Source: Evernia prunastri (taxonomy: Eukaryota; Ascomycota; Lecanoromycetes; Lecanorales; Parmeliaceae). From it: a stretch of DNA of 64,000 nt. Every line of letters begins with the position of its first letter. Positions within the stretch are counted from its first letter, which is position 1. The DNA lies in NCBI GenBank assembly GCA_003184365.1, contig NKYR01000016.1, positions 248,001 to 312,000 on the forward strand, in the 5' to 3' direction. The notes beneath the pieces were generated by a model. That model did no database searches. It was not told where the DNA came from and was given only the letters and a program-made list of their open reading frames with translations. The position numbers and the translations under genes were made by a program. Positions 11,632-23,143 of the stretch are shown here, in pieces.

Positions 11632-12606
11632 ATGCGTCCATTTCGCACTCTACCAAGCAGCTTCGTCTCCAACGTCTCAGCTGATATCTCACGTCTACAG
11701 TCCTTCGCCATGGCCACGCCCATGACCTCGCTCTCAAACAGCCGACCTCCCTCCACGCCTCCCGCCAGTCTTTCCTCTTATGAAAATAAAGGTCTCTCCC
11801 ACCCATCAAACCTCGATCCTCTGACCAGCGCGCAAAAGCAAATATGCAAAGTGAAGCCTGTCACCATTAAAGTCAATGACGAGCTCTATGGAACAGTTCC
11901 TGCCTTCCTCCATATTCCACAAAATTACCGCCGCGAACAAGCGGAGGGACGCGAGAAGACGGCCGCTATACTGTTATCTGGTGCAGGCGGGGGTGTGGTG
12001 GGTCCATCGTCAATATATCTTTCAATGGCGGACAAGTTGGCCAGTCTGAACAAGGGCATACCAGTCATGCGACTAGACTACCGTTATCCCGCGAGAAACA
12101 AACATTGCGTGGCGGATGTGCAGGCTGCTATGAAGTATCTGGAGTCTGGCTACGGGCTCTCAAGGTTCGTGCTTGTGGGTTGGTCGTTTGGCGGCGCGCC
12201 GGTATTCGCACTGGGTGGGAGGGACGAAAGGGTCGTCGGCTGTGCGACTGTGGCCAGTCAGACTGCTGAAACGGACGGCATTCGGAGCGTAGCGCCGAGG
12301 CCTGTGCTCTTGATGCACGGGACTGGCGATAAGACGCTGAGATACTCGTGTAGTCAGCGCTTGTACGATGAGTATGGAACGAACGGGGAGCGGCAGCTGA
12401 AGCTTTTTGATGAGGACGACCATGCGTTGACGAGAAATACAAAGGAAGCTGAAACAAGGCTTTGTCAGTTTGTGATGAAGTGTGCGGGCGTGGAGATTGT
12501 TGGGGCAGAGCAAGACTTGATGAGGGAGGAACTGATTGGGAAAGAAGATAGGGTGGGGTTGATGAAGGCGGGCGGAGATCTGAAGGGGGGGGAAAAGTTC
12601 GAGTAG
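11632..12606 (+). CDS. Alpha/beta hydrolase
   Basis: 324 residues from the ATG at 11632, single exon. The nucleophile elbow reads GWSFGG with Ser185. The likely acid is Asp233 in MHGTGDKTL and the base His264 in EDDHAL, giving a full Ser-Asp-His triad in the expected order. The glycine-rich LLSGAGGGVVGPSS early in the domain fits an oxyanion loop. This places it among dienelactone-hydrolase-like or KAT-like soluble serine hydrolases; the substrate is unknown. The first 26 residues are basic and Ser-rich and could be a mitochondrial presequence. A second ATG at 11710 would give a shorter cytosolic form. The C-terminal 45 residues are charged and beyond the fold. Confidence 0.85.
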   Translation: MRPFRTLPSSFVSNVSADISRLQSFAMATPMTSLSNSRPPSTPPASLSSYENKGLSHPSNLDPLTSAQKQICKVKPVTIKVNDELYGTVPAFLHIPQNYRREQAEGREKTAAILLSGAGGGVVGPSSIYLSMADKLASLNKGIPVMRLDYRYPARNKHCVADVQAAMKYLESGYGLSRFVLVGWSFGGAPVFALGGRDERVVGCATVASQTAETDGIRSVAPRPVLLMHGTGDKTLRYSCSQRLYDEYGTNGERQLKLFDEDDHALTRNTKEAETRLCQFVMKCAGVEIVGAEQDLMREELIGKEDRVGLMKAGGDLKGGEKFE

Positions 12607-13458
12607 GAAGCTGCTTAGCTGTCGAACATCGATCAGAATCCAGATTCCCACGCTTGGCGTTCTATTTACATCTAGATACAAGTGTATTGGGCATTGGAAG
12701 TACGTTGATAGGTCGTCTGGAATTCACTGAGTGGAAACACTTTTGTTACCGATCGAAACTCACAGACTTCTTGTGTCGAAGATCAACTCCTCAGGCAACA
12801 GAGAAATTCTAATGGAAAAGGGAAAAGGTCCACAATAATGTGCTGCATTGTTGCAGCAATAAACCTTCTCCGGATCCTTACCGATGCACACAAATACACT
12901 TACTCTCTCTCTCCCTGCGCAAATATTCATGAATACTGATCAAAACATCTCGACTCTCTCTTTACCAAAAACCAAGTCCTCTTCAAGAAAGAGCTGTCTC
13001 CTTTACGAAACTCTTCATGGCTATCATCATTTTTAGAATCCAGTAATGAAGGGGCCAGGTAGATGTCGCCGTTGTTAGCGAGGCAGTGGCGGGAAATGAA
13101 GCAAGCAGTTGAAAGAGGAGAAGGATCGACGGGCTGAAGGGCTATGGAACGCCCTCCCCTTCCCAACTTTCTTTTTTCAATCTTCTTCTTTTGTCCTGGA
13201 TCATGAGGATCAAACTGTAAGTGATTGGATTCAGAGGCTGTGGAGGAGCTGTGACCAATCCATGCTTTCGAATCCTTCGTTGACTTTATATTCTGACTAG
13301 GACATCTTGAACATTACCACTCACTCCAATCTTGCATGCATGGCTCACGAGACATCAAACTCAAATCTAGGTAGCCCCCTCCCTGAAAAGATGAAAACGC
13401 AAGCTACCAGCGCCCCACTAGGTCCCCTCCCGTCCAACCCCTACACCCTGACCTCCCG
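12607..13458. other. Intergenic between converging genes
   Basis: The hydrolase and the TMEM205-like gene converge here. Open frames have non-ATG starts and no domain. Confidence 0.45.
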
Positions 13459-14297
13459 TCATAGACCCCTCGCCGCAATACACACGGCATAGCAGACAGT
13501 CGCACCGACCGTCACGAGATTGCACACGTAAGAACTCAAATGGAAGGCGAGGAACTTGTAGGTCAAAGCCTTGAGTTCCGGCGACTTGGTGGCGTTCATG
13601 ATAGTCTCGCGGTCGCGCGCGGATACTACATTGGCACATGGTCAGCGCGGATCTCGTTTGTACATTCTTGTACCGTTTTTAGGCTGTTTCACATACGGAA
13701 GTTGACCTTTTGATCCTCCTGCGACTGAGACGCTGTGGTCCCACGAGCCTTCTCCTCACGGACGGTTTCTACTCATAATAAATATCAGCAACCATCTCCC
13801 ATGATTCACAACCGAGCCCCATCTCGTCAAAAAAAACCTACCGACGTGCAGTTTCCACATCAGGCTGATAGTCTTGGGCACCACGACCAGCGCGTTCGCC
13901 GCAGAGAGCACCACCATCGTCGCCAACGGCAGCAGCACCGCCCCGCGATCCTCCGTCTCGAGCACGCCCCGCGCGGAAGCCGCACCTCGGAACAGCGCAC
14001 CCGTGCCGCCGCCGATGCCGCCTCCGGGGTACGTCAGCGCCAGCAGTAGGCTGGCGACCATCTGTAGCTCGAAGTACATGGGCCAAATGGAGGCTTGGAG
14101 GATGCGGAACTGCGAGCGGGAGAGGGCGGTCGAGGCGGCGATGTTGGCGAAGAAGGATTGGTAGATCTGGGCGCCGAGGAGGAAGGCTAGCCTGGGGAGG
14201 GATGGTCAGTAGGAGATTGGTAGGGGAGGGTTGGGTGTGGCACTGACAGGGAAAGGTGGTAGAAAGTTAGGTTGGCGAAGAGAGCGAGGACCGGCAT
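13459..14297 (-). CDS. TMEM205-like (DUF4149) multi-pass membrane protein
   Basis: Four exons on the minus strand: 14248-14297, 13842-14191, 13697-13768 and 13459-13625, giving 212 residues with consistent phases. Hydrophobic segments occur at the N-terminus (LLAFLLGAQIYQSFFANIA), after IWPMYFELQMVASLLLALTYP, around VLLPLATMVVLSAANALVVV, and at the C-terminus (SYVCNLVTVGATVCYAVC). The GAQIYQSF(F)AN segment and the YF..Q.....L.LTYP segment fit the TMEM205/DUF4149 pattern as I remember it. The loop between helices 3 and 4 is charged, with ETVREEKARG and RDRETIMNAT. Function in fungi is not established. The gene model is firmer than the family call. Confidence 0.7.
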
Positions 14298-15267
14298 TTT
14301 GGCGTGGTTGAGGGACTGAGTGTTTGGGTCTGTGACGATGTGAAGGTCTTGGGTGGATCTCCGTAACCGGTTTAACCTAGAGACTGCCTCTGATTGTACA
14401 AAGACTGATGACGAGGAGAAGTTGTAAGTTTTGTGGTCTTCGCCGATGTTGGGAGGAACTAGGAGGAAGTCAAAGTATGTTGAAATATAAGAGAGTAGAA
14501 AACTTAGCTGTGTCAGCAGAAAGAGCGCTACGGAGCAAAAAACTTCGTATACGTGTTAAAGTCAGCGGCACAAGGTCTATGCTTCGCCAAGCCACTCTGT
14601 TGCAGCCCTTCTTTGACACAGCATCACGATTTTCGTGAGTGATGGAGCGAGGACGCCCAATAGATCGAGCGACATCCGGCTAAGTGGAAGTGACTAGTGG
14701 TGTCCTCTCTCTATCAAGTACTTCACTTCTCGACAGCACGCGTAAAGGGGCGTCCGAGCTCTTTGCCACATATCAGCAGCCAATGCCACGGTCCCACTAG
14801 CTGCTTGAGAGCTACTAGCCATGCCCCACCATCAATACACATGTGTAGATGCGTGGCAAAGGTTCGTGAAGGGACTCACTGCCTCAGAGCGGGTAGTCTC
14901 TGTCCGATCGTTATATTTTTCTATGGACAGCAAGATATGTCATTCCAAGTCCGCCCAACACCTGGCTTTGTGAGCTGGTATGTTAGCGCTTCATAGTGAA
15001 ACGAGAAGGCTAAGGTCATAGTGAAGCACATATGATTATGATAAAGATCATTCGAGATCGTAGGAAGCAAAATTACTCGGCTTAGAATCGCTGAGGAACG
15101 AGAGCGAAATTCTGCGCAAATGCAGGGAAGAGGGAATGTTGGGAATGTTTCGAGGTATAGATTGATGTTTAGATTTTTTCAAATAAAAAAAAAGTTCGGC
15201 GTTAATCGTCCGTCTAAAGTCGTAATATGCATCAGGGATTCCTCTTGCTCACCCACTTCATCTTGGG
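14298..15267. other. Intergenic, no supported gene
   Basis: Upstream of the TMEM205-like gene and downstream of the MFS gene. No frame here has a recognisable domain. Confidence 0.45.
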
Positions 15268-17109
15268 TCATTTCCTTTGTAGATTCTGATGCAAGACATG
15301 TTCCCTCATGGCCAAACTCACCAGCCCACCAATGACTGCTATCCCTAAAGTAGTCAGGAAGACGCCCCTCAGCGCCTCCATGTACACCTCTCTCACCTCA
15401 CCCCTCAATTCCACCGGTAATGTCTTGATCTCGTCGAGACTGTCCCTCAGCCTCCCAATAACATCAGCAGCGCCCTCTCTGTCCCCAAGTTCTGCCCACA
15501 ATCTGATCTTGAGAATATTCTGGAACACAGCTGAAGCGATTGTAATTCCGATGGCGCTGCCTGTACTTCGAAATGCGTAGGAAGCCGAAGTAATGACAGC
15601 TTGGTCCTTGTGATCCACAGCACTGACGAATGCAATGAGCGTGATCGTAAGCATGCCGCTGTACCCCAAACCAGACATCAAGAAGGTAAGCACGGGCTCC
15701 CATGCTGGCGTCGCCAGTGTGAAAGACGATAGCAGTGCATAAGCCGCAGTAAACACAATCTGGATACAGATGTTAAGTATGTAGTACTTTCCAGTCCAGC
15801 GCATGATGAGTCCAGCAGAAACACTGCCGACAGCCGTGCCGATAGACTGCGGTATCAGTCGTACGCCAGCTTGGGTGGGGGAAAGCCCTTTAACTTGGAA
15901 GTAAATCGGTCCGTAGAAAATGAGCGAGAAAACGCACATAGTCAGGAACCAATTTGTGAAACAGGCCGCCAGCACGGTCCGATTGAGGAGAAGCTTGACT
16001 GGTATTACAGGCTCGGACGCGTGTTTGCTTTCGATGTAGATAAAAAGCAGGAGGGAAATGAAGGATAAGGACAGAGTCGTGTAGATTAGAGGATGGTTCC
16101 AGGGAACAACATTGCCACCGGAGTTCAGGCCGACAAGAAGAAGGACCAGAGTCGTAATGAGCGCTGCCGCGCCGAGGAAGTCGATACGCTTGAGGGCTGA
16201 TTTCGATGAGTGTTTGACCGGGATATTTACGGTGAAGAATACCAAGATGCCGGATACAACAGTAAATGGCACTCTATGACAGGTCTTGGGGTAAGCCTGT
16301 CTTCCTCGATATAGAGATTGGACAATCAGAAACAGGTTTGGGAATTGAAATAAAGAACACGCTCCTCAGGCATGTCTTGTGGTTTCAATGCAGCAAAGAG
16401 GAAGCCTCGTCTCCATAGTCACCTACTGGATCAAAAACGCTTTTCGCCACCCCCATGTGTCATTAATCCAGCCACCGAAGACGCCACCGAGAGCTGCACC
16501 GAGACCAAAGGAGATGTTGCCGAAACCTTGCCATACCCCCCGTCGGCGCAGAGGGATGAGATCAGACCCGACAAAGGTGGAGATTGCGTTCAGACCACCA
16601 CCGCCCATACCAGCAATAATACGGCCAAAGATCATAACCCATTCACTCGTCGCCAGACCGCAGATGAGGTTGCCAGCGGCGAAGAAAGTGTTGGAGAAGA
16701 TCAAGCCCGTTCTCCGAGAAAAGATATCGGTCAGTCGACCACTCAGAGGCTGGAGGGCTGCATTGGCTATGAAGTAGGCAGACGCAAGCCAGGAGAGCAA
16801 GGACAAAGAATTGAAAGATGCAGATATGGGGGCTGACAGTGTGGCTATGATGGTTGCATCTAATGCAGCCAGAAATGTGCCGAACCAGATACTGCCCATG
16901 ACTAGGAGCAGCTTTTTTGTGCTTGGTTCTTCTGAGAGTGGAACACCATTTTCGTTCTCGCTGTCATGGACATTGTCGGCATTGCCTCCAGGATCACCAG
17001 AGCCAGGAGGGACTTTATCATTGCTTTTACCCAGTAACGGACTTGTTTCAGAAGGAGAGGAAGAAGAGGAAGAGGGTTCTTCCGCGTTACGATGCTCTGT
17101 TAACGCCAT
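15268..17109 (-). CDS. MFS transporter, DHA2/vacuolar basic amino acid (Vba)-type
   Basis: Two exons on the minus strand: 16427-17109 and 15268-16273, split by a 153-bp intron (donor GTAGGT, acceptor TCATAG) that rejoins FLIQ to VPFTVVSGI. 562 residues with about 14 hydrophobic segments. A hydrophilic acidic N-terminus includes SPLLGKS, a dileucine-type context. The MFS loop 2-3 motif reads GRLTDIFSRR, and GRIIAGMGGGGLNAI is typical of TM4-5 in proton-driven drug and amino-acid exporters. Known relatives are vacuolar basic amino acid transporters and multidrug antiporters, so a vacuolar or plasma-membrane exporter is likely; the substrate cannot be told. No biosynthetic gene lies beside it. 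Confidence 0.85.
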
Positions 17110-17504
17110 GGCTGAATGTTGTTGCAGTTCAATTGCTGAACTTGTTCCTATACTCTTTTATTTTCAAAAGAAAGTGATAAGGAGAAGATACTGTATGTAC
17201 ATCTAAAATGATAGGAATAAGACAAAATATCTTACCTTATCGAGGGACAGAGGCGATCATTGACCCGCTTTTTCGAGATTCACATTGACACGTGACTCAA
17301 GATTTATAATCAAAATCTCCAAAAGACTACCTTACCTTAAGTGGATTACCGAGAGCGGGAAGGCGGCTGTGCTAGTTTCATATCGAGTAAAGCGCTATGT
17401 GACGCAATAATAAGTGCTTTATGTGCATGCGCGACATGGCCTAGCATATCGTGCCCTCGACAATTGGTGGATTTTTTTTTTATCATTGTGTATGCGGAAT
17501 CGTG
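17110..17504. other. Promoter region of the MFS gene / 3' flank of the PAP2 gene
   Basis: Holds two TTACCTTA motifs (17234 and 17332 regions) and a T9 tract near 17472. No coding signal. Confidence 0.4.
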
Positions 17505-18650
17505 TTACGCAGGACTAGTAAACCTACCACGCTCTCTACTAGCTTCCCGCAAAGGCACATGCTCCGCGTCATCTTCAATGTCATCCGCGTCAAAGCTTTC
17601 ATCACTTCCAATCCTTGCCTCCTCATCCTTCAACTTGCCGAGACCTTTGCTGGAAGCCCACTCCGCTTGGCTTGGAAATGGTGTATCGCAACGAGGTGAC
17701 TTCAACACTGGATAGTATCTTCTGTACGAGAAATACGCGACAAGTATGCCCAAAATGGATCCGGAACAGACATCGTAGACATCATGTCGATAGTCCTCCA
17801 AGCGCGAGATCGCGATCAGCGCAGCACCGACCAGCGGCGCTAGGGCGAGAAGGACTCTGGCCAGATCGGTCCGTGGTCGGAATACATGCATCTGTCCAGC
17901 AAGGAACCTGTCGATCTCAGCTCGCGTACAAAGATGGGATTTATGGTCCTTACAATGCCAGATCCCCCAAGCCGCTAAAGGCAAGGCTGCTATGACCACT
18001 AGGGAAACTTCTCCATCCATCATGTAGAACGTGGTGATCTGTCTCGGTACAAGAGCCGATGGTGATCAGTGTGTGCTCGGGGGTATCCTTTTCAGGCTTG
18101 CAGCGAGCGATCAGATCCGGCCTTGGTCGCCCCACTGAGTTCTTCACCACATCCGTAAGGAATGTAGTCAACATTATGCTGATAGCAAGACCGAGTATTG
18201 TAACGTTTATCTTATGTAGACCGGGCTTAAGTATGATTGCCCAAAGGAAGAATATGCACAGTGGCAGAAAGACAGAGTAGGCGACGTTCCATACTGTATT
18301 GCAAAATCAGCGGCTATACGTGAGCAAGGGAAGACCGGGAGTCTGCGCACCGACAGGTACTCGCTCAACCGCGGCGTGAGGGTATTGTATGGAGATATTG
18401 TCCAGAGAGAACATGCGGTGGAAGGGCTCGACAAGTACTTGGATCTATGCAACAATCAATCTGCTGACCCTAATTCAAGCCCGTTCAAACCTACCAGACT
18501 ATATGCTACCAGCAGCAGCGCGAATCCAACGTAGTCTGCAGCATAGGACCCTTTCCAGAACCTTGAGACAGACGCAATGAAGCCCCCATCTTGGCCAGCT
18601 GTCTTCTTCCCAGCGGCGCCGTGCATGGCCGTCAGTGAGATTGGTCGCAT
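17505..18650 (-). CDS. PAP2-family lipid phosphatase (DPP1/LPP1-like)
   Basis: Four exons on the minus strand: 18495-18650, 18351-18444, 17954-18293 and 17505-17907, giving 330 residues. The three phosphatase signature blocks are all present in order: KNSVGRPRPD (KxxxxxxRP), FPSGHS, and SRLEDYRHDVYDV (SRxxxxxHxxxD). Between and around them lie six hydrophobic segments, the first in ADYVGFALLLVAYSL. This fits integral membrane diacylglycerol pyrophosphate / phosphatidate phosphatases, which dephosphorylate PA, DGPP and LPA with catalytic blocks facing the lumen. The C-terminal tail is acidic (DESFDADDIEDDAEH). All splice phases keep the signature blocks intact. Confidence 0.92.
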
Positions 18651-18901
18651 CAGAAGTTCATCTACACAGACGAAGTTCCATTGTCGTGGAAGATGAACCT
18701 AGAGCTTGCGTCCTAAATGCAATGGTGATACAATCGAAGTGAATTTCGCTATGCTATGCAAGTGGCCCGCTAGCGTGATTACCCCGGATTCCAACCCGGA
18801 TTCCAACCGCGTCGCATGATTGGCATCCCTGCATGTCCAAAAGCCTTTCCTATTCCATAGCAGCATCAAACCCCCAGCTCGACTGACAACTCGCGACAAA
18901 G

Positions 18902-19606
18902 ATGACGGACCAACCTCAGGCGGGTACCATCAGCGCCGCCTTCCCCGCCCCACCGCCCTTCTATAAATCTTTCACGCCGCAAAACCTCGAGCGCCTACAA
19001 GAGCATCTCGAATCCTCAGGCCAACAACCGACCTCCTCGCCCGCTACCCAGCCAATCACAACGCCTCCTTTAGACCTCCTCTCCCTACCGCCGGAGCTAC
19101 GCAACCTCATACCCCCACCTCCACCGCCAGAGGGCAAATACCGCTCCTTCGGCACCCTCCACGACGTCTCTCCGACGCCGGCCTCCGACGACCAGCAAAC
19201 ACCAACCCCGGCGCGCCTTCGCTCCCTCACGCACAACACCTTGTTGGCCTTTCTCTCCCTCACCAACGCGCTCGCGACCAATCCCGCCGGCTACGCCCCC
19301 ATATGGGACGAGCTGCACGAACTGTTCCAGGAGATCCACACGGTCATCAACGGGTACCGACCGCATCAGGCGAGGGAGACGCTCATCTTGATGCTGGAGG
19401 AACAGCTGGAGAGGGTGAGGGGGGAAACGAGGGAGGTGGGAGAGGCTGTTGAGAGGGCGAAAGAGGTGGTGGACACGCTGGGAAGGGAAGATACCAGTGG
19501 GGAGGTGGACGAGCTTGGAGAGACTGTGGGTCAGGGAGGTAGGAAGGAGCAGGATTTGGAGAAGCGGATTTGGACGGTGTTGGAGAGGGAGGTGGGGAGG
19601 CAGTAA
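18902..19606 (+). CDS. MED7: Mediator complex subunit 7
   Basis: Single exon, 234 residues. The N-terminal segment FPAPPPFYKSFTPQNLERL and the proline-rich RNLIPPPPPPEGKYRSFG are the conserved Med7 N-terminal features that contact Med31 in the middle module. A helical core follows (LRSLTHNTLLAFLSLTNALA, then the region with YRPHQARETLILMLEEQLER), which pairs with Med21 in other fungi. The C-terminal part is charged and coiled-coil-like. It is a nuclear bridge between activators and RNA polymerase II. The start is only about 250 bp from the PAP2 start, so the two genes are divergent neighbours with a short shared promoter. Confidence 0.93.
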   Translation: MTDQPQAGTISAAFPAPPPFYKSFTPQNLERLQEHLESSGQQPTSSPATQPITTPPLDLLSLPPELRNLIPPPPPPEGKYRSFGTLHDVSPTPASDDQQTPTPARLRSLTHNTLLAFLSLTNALATNPAGYAPIWDELHELFQEIHTVINGYRPHQARETLILMLEEQLERVRGETREVGEAVERAKEVVDTLGREDTSGEVDELGETVGQGGRKEQDLEKRIWTVLEREVGRQ

Positions 19607-21198
19607 AGGTCGATTGTGGGATGTGCCGTTTTACGATGTGACGCTTATTAGTCTCTAGCTCTGAGCTGCTCATAATGTCTACTACGCTTTATCATCCCAC
19701 CAACCGTTGCCATTTCCAAATTGATCTTTATATATATGTACCCCTTTGAGCATGTTGATGAGATTGCTGAAACATAAAGATGTTTGAAGGTCAGGTCATG
19801 AGAGCTGAAGGACTTAGATCAGTCGTCCCACTCCATGTACAGAAGGAATCTGCATACCCAAGGGAGAGATATGTATTTAGATTCGGAAATTCATTACAGG
19901 CAGGGCAGTGTCCACCAGTGATGCAAAATTTAGCACGCCGCCATGACCAGAGCACGCAGGTTCTAGCTCGGCAAACATTCCATCACTCGTGTCATCCGGC
20001 TTGTAGTAATAATTACACCCTATGGCAACTGACAAACATCAACTGTACGATTACACAAAGCTCTTTAGGTAAGTTATTGCCGCTGTACGTTTACTGTTGC
20101 TTGGTGCTTTTGGAGGCGGATCTTGTTTCTGGGGTTGTCTGCGCAGGATTCGCTTGTATATAACTACGGATACTTTTGAACAAGGTCTGTCACTCTGCCC
20201 TCGTCATTGTTTTCAGCTTTCAGGTCTCTAATTTCAAGCGTGGTCGGGACGAGCCGGGTTACGCTTCACGAAACCAAGCGATAGTAGTCACCAATCAACA
20301 AGGCAGTTGTAGACAGAATCAAGTTATTCCATGTCCGGTTACTGTACTAGGCAGACGTCGTTCTCAGCCTCTCTCGTTCTTTTACTTTCCCCCCCTTCGC
20401 TCCTTCTTACCAACCACCAAAGTATCAGCTCTACAATAAGCACGAATTTTCAATGATACTTTCTATCTTTGTCTCCTACAGTCAACCAGGCCCCGCTCAT
20501 AGAACCCACGATCTGAATACTACCTTATGCATTGTCAAGATGCAGATTAACAAGATTTGGCACTGATGTGTGTACGATGACGATCATGTTGATCATGAAG
20601 ATGATGACTTGAATGAAACATTGGCACTCTCTCGACTGATCAGCCGAGCCCTTGATTGATTATAGCGAGAGCACATCATTACCAATTTTATATTCTGTAC
20701 CTCACCACACACCTGCATCATGCAGGCTACATAGTTTTGTTTTCTTTTGAGCATCTATCAGCCAATCGTCGAATGCCACATCTTCAGCCTCGTAGCCTGG
20801 TTCACTGTTCCATCCCGTCCCACGTCGATCACATCCCGCTTTCATCTCACATCTCTATCTCCGCCTGCGCCTCTGTCTGCTTCCATCGATCAGCGTATTG
20901 CGCTACTTCGATCTTGCTGGGGGAGCCAAGATGCAGAACATCCAATTCATGCAAAATATGTTGCTCTGCCACATCGAGTGCTTCAACCCGCATGACGCCC
21001 TGTAGGATCGACATTCAACGCCAGGTGATATGAGCGTCTTTTGGAGCAATTGATTCATGTGTGTAGCCTTGTTATCCTGAAGCCAGATCATAAAAGTGTG
21101 ATACCGGCGGCTTCTTCATCTCTTCTCATTTCTGGCTCTCGTCCTTGTGTTTTCGAATCCGAGGCCTCTCGCCACCATTTGATTGGAGCAACGCAACT
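19607..21198. other. Intergenic, no supported gene
   Basis: 1.6 kb without a recognisable frame. It covers the 3' flank of MED7 and the probable promoter and 5' UTR of the rhodopsin-like gene. A GATGATCATG-rich stretch lies near 20575-20610. Confidence 0.45.
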
Positions 21199-22697
21199 AT
21201 GGCAACCCCAACGACAGCTCCGACTCTAGAGCAGCTTCAGGCACTTTTGAACGGACCAGCCGGCACACCTCCTGCCGGAGTGGTGCCAAATTTCGATAAT
21301 CCACCCAACCTCAATGCTTTCCTGATTGTGACCTTGACCTTGGCCTTGACTTTTGGGACTCTAGCAATTCTAATGCGAATGTATACAAAGTTGTTCATTG
21401 TTCGATCAACCGCTTATGAAGATTGTACGTTTTCCAGGGTTACTCTGCTTACTTGGGTACTGATGCTCTCTAGATGCTGTCATGCTAGGCTGGGTAAGGC
21501 CTGAGGACGCAGAGATTCTCGAGGTCTTGCTAACATGACCAAGTTGATCCAAATTGCGGAGACAGTCCCGTCTGCAATCACCACTAGACACGGCGGCGGA
21601 TCCCATATGTGGGACATACAGTTGAAGAACTTCTTCGCTATGCTCTACGTATGATGTTCCGAAAATCCGTTGCGCTCAGGAGGAAACTTACCATAGTCCC
21701 AGTGGACCAACCTCTCTTCTATACTTTATTGTCCGATTGTGTTCTTCGTCAAACTTTCTATTCTCCTCCAGTACCTGAGAATCTTCGTGCCCAACCGAAA
21801 GGGAAACATGGCCCTCTTCATTGCAATACAACTCTGCATTTGGAGTTGCTTCACGATGTACCTTGTGGCGACCATCTTCGCCATTGCTCAATGTACCCCA
21901 CGTGCGAAGATCTGGAACCCATTAATGACCACGGGCCACTGCATCAACACCAGCGTCGCATACTTTTCTACTGCGATATTCAACGTTATTACCGACTTCG
22001 CAATCTTGATCCTTCCAATGCCTCCTCTTTGGAAATTACAGATGCCCCTGAAAAAGAAGTCTTTGACGACAGCAGTGTTTGCGACGGGTTTCCTGTAAGT
22101 ACCTGTGGACCCATCGTCTTGTCATCCGAGAAACATTCTCCCCCGCTCCCCTTACCTAATCCTTGAATAGAGAATTTGCTGATCTCTTTGGAATCAACCA
22201 ATCAGCGCTTGTATAACTTCTATCTTACGGGCATATTACGCTTGGCAGATTGTCGAGTCGCGCGACATCAGTTACAACGTGGTCAAGATGGGTTTCTGGA
22301 CCTATGCCGAGATTGCCATCGGCACCATCGTCAGCTGCATGCCCGTCCTACCCAAGTTCTTCCGACACCTCAGTCCGAGCTCTACGCAACATTCGCTTCT
22401 TCCAGATCCGGGCCCAGACAACCCATGTCCCCGAACCCGGTCAAGAAATCTTTTGCCGCCAAAGGCAGTAGAGCAGGAGGCGGAATTGGGATGTCGGAGA
22501 CAGGGAACCAAGCTTATCACCCGTCGGCCGCCGTCGAGGTCAAGGGCCAGTATGTCACGCTGGATGACTACGACGCTGTGCTACCTAGAAAGGGTGCGGT
22601 GCGTGAATGGACCCCAAAGATAGCCGAGGGTACCGCTACAAGGCGAGAAGATTTGGAGAGCGGCCAGGGAATGGCGGGAAAGGATAGTCCGCGCTGA
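21199..22697 (+). CDS. Fungal rhodopsin/Pth11-like integral membrane protein, apparent frameshift
   Basis: Exons 21199-21424, 21474-21493 (20 nt), 21544-21648, 21703-22094 and 22206-22697. The protein has seven hydrophobic segments, including LNAFLIVTLTLALTFGTLAI and LFIAIQLCIWSCFTMYLVAT. It has the family pattern FFAMLYWTNLSSILYCPIVF and KLSILLQYLRIF, then STAIFNVITDFAILILPMP and MGFWTYAEIAIGTIVSCMP. This is the SAT4/Pth11-type rhodopsin-domain family. The last exon is out of frame by one base: up to PKFFRHLSP one frame is right, and from about 22377 the next frame carries the expected tail (SRAGGGIGMSETG, GQYVTLDDYD). Either a C was lost near 22375 (real or assembly error), or the protein ends early at 22623 in the first frame. 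Confidence 0.7.
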
Positions 22698-23143
22698 AGA
22701 TGATGCTTTGGAGGCACCGTGACAACTGATAGGATAGAAAAACGCTCACAATCCGTGGGCCAGCTGTTATCATGAGGTCATAGTACTTATGATACACTGG
22801 CTATGCACGGCGGCAATTTTGTCATTGGTATCGCTTCTTTTGAAAACAATCTCTGATGAGGTGAGCGAAGATGTATTTAGATAGGCGACGAATTAATATA
22901 GGAGGCAACGATGAGGACAAGTGCATAGCTTACAGCACTTTCCCCTCCCAGAACTTACAGATGACCATTCGTCAATCCTGTCTCTTTATCCATCTAAAAC
23001 ACTTTGAAGTAGGAAAGAACCCCACGAGGGTGACTGGGCAGGATTGATACATGGACTTGGGCAGCACCAAGGTAACGACCAGCCTTTCAACCCAGCCGAG
23101 AGAATACCAGAATCACCACTTCCGCAGCTACCACACCCGCCAT
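22698..23143. other. Intergenic between converging genes
   Basis: 3' flanks of the rhodopsin-like gene and of the large membrane protein gene. Nothing recognised. Confidence 0.45.

Noticed and set aside
12160..12681. 173-residue frame antisense to the alpha/beta hydrolase
   Set aside because: Shadow of a coding exon; no domain and low-complexity His/Arg/Leu composition.
13735..14164. Plus-strand frames opposite the TMEM205-like gene
   Set aside because: Arg/His/Ser-rich shadows of Ala/Gly/Leu codons; the minus strand has in-phase exons and membrane segments.
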